Position numbers and translations under genes: made by a program. Shown here one piece after another: positions 5,347 to 5,348 of a DNA stretch of 5,348 nt. The notes below the pieces were generated by a model, which made no database searches, was not told the origin of the DNA, and saw only the letters and a list, made by a program, of their open reading frames with translations. The stretch lies in contig CADBUS010000092.1 of the NCBI GenBank assembly GCA_902797895.1, forward strand, positions 1-5,348, read 5' to 3'. The stretch is from an uncultured Bacteroidia bacterium. Lineage in GTDB: Bacteria; Bacteroidota; Bacteroidia; Bacteroidales; UBA932. The first letter of the stretch is position 1, and each line of letters starts with the position of its first letter.

Positions 5347-5348
5347 GA

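Larger units (their letters stand above)
5119..5348. other. Non-coding, palindrome-rich intergenic segment
   Basis: This 230-base end of the window has no credible coding frame, tRNA or rRNA. It is more G/C-rich than the gaps between the genes upstream and carries four stem-loop-forming sequences plus a tandem duplication, each listed separately. Such packing suggests repetitive extragenic DNA or a structured RNA. The sequence continues past the window, so its full extent and downstream gene are unknown. Confidence 0.6.

Noticed and set aside
5121..5348. CRISPR array or tRNA cluster suggested by repeats and hairpins
   Set aside because: Only two adjacent 20-base units exist, with no spacers. 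None of the stems assemble into a cloverleaf with T-arm GTTCRA and an acceptor stem.

Overview
The window looks like a stretch of a Bacteroidetes (probably Bacteroidales) chromosome. The D-aminoacyl-tRNA deacylase and the roughly 300-residue deoxyribose-phosphate aldolase carry sequence details I associate with Bacteroides-like proteins. Most start codons have A/T-rich leaders instead of a clear Shine-Dalgarno sequence, and one exact match to the Bacteroidetes -7 promoter consensus (TAnnTTTG) lies upstream of the aldolase. The genus cannot be fixed from the sequence alone.

Layout: all genes are on the plus strand. The 3' tail of an unidentified gene (1-84) overlaps by ATGA with a metal-dependent amidohydrolase of the chlorohydrolase/aminodeoxyfutalosine-deaminase type (81-1340). 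After a 53-base gap come a small radical-SAM protein with a CxxxCxxC cluster motif (1394-2197), dtd (2213-2665) and deoC (2695-3588). Spacings of 15 and 29 bases suggest these three are co-transcribed. After a 62-base A/T-rich gap comes aspA, aspartate ammonia-lyase (3651-5057). It ends in two consecutive hairpins, the second a convincing intrinsic terminator. The last 230 bases (5119-5348) hold no credible gene but are dense in palindromes. They include a 20-base tandem duplication and a REP-like palindrome of a kind I recall as widespread in bacterial intergenic DNA.

The genes do not form one obvious pathway. Dtd edits mischarged tRNA, DeoC degrades deoxyribose 5-phosphate from nucleoside salvage, and AspA makes fumarate and ammonia from aspartate, which in anaerobic Bacteroidetes can feed fumarate respiration. 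The amidohydrolase and the radical-SAM enzyme have clear folds and active-site motifs but no substrate that can be read from the sequence. I see no defence system, mobile element, CRISPR array or RNA gene. The less ordinary parts are the symmetrical sequences at the two ends of aspA, the palindrome cluster downstream, and the uncharacterised radical-SAM enzyme beside dtd.
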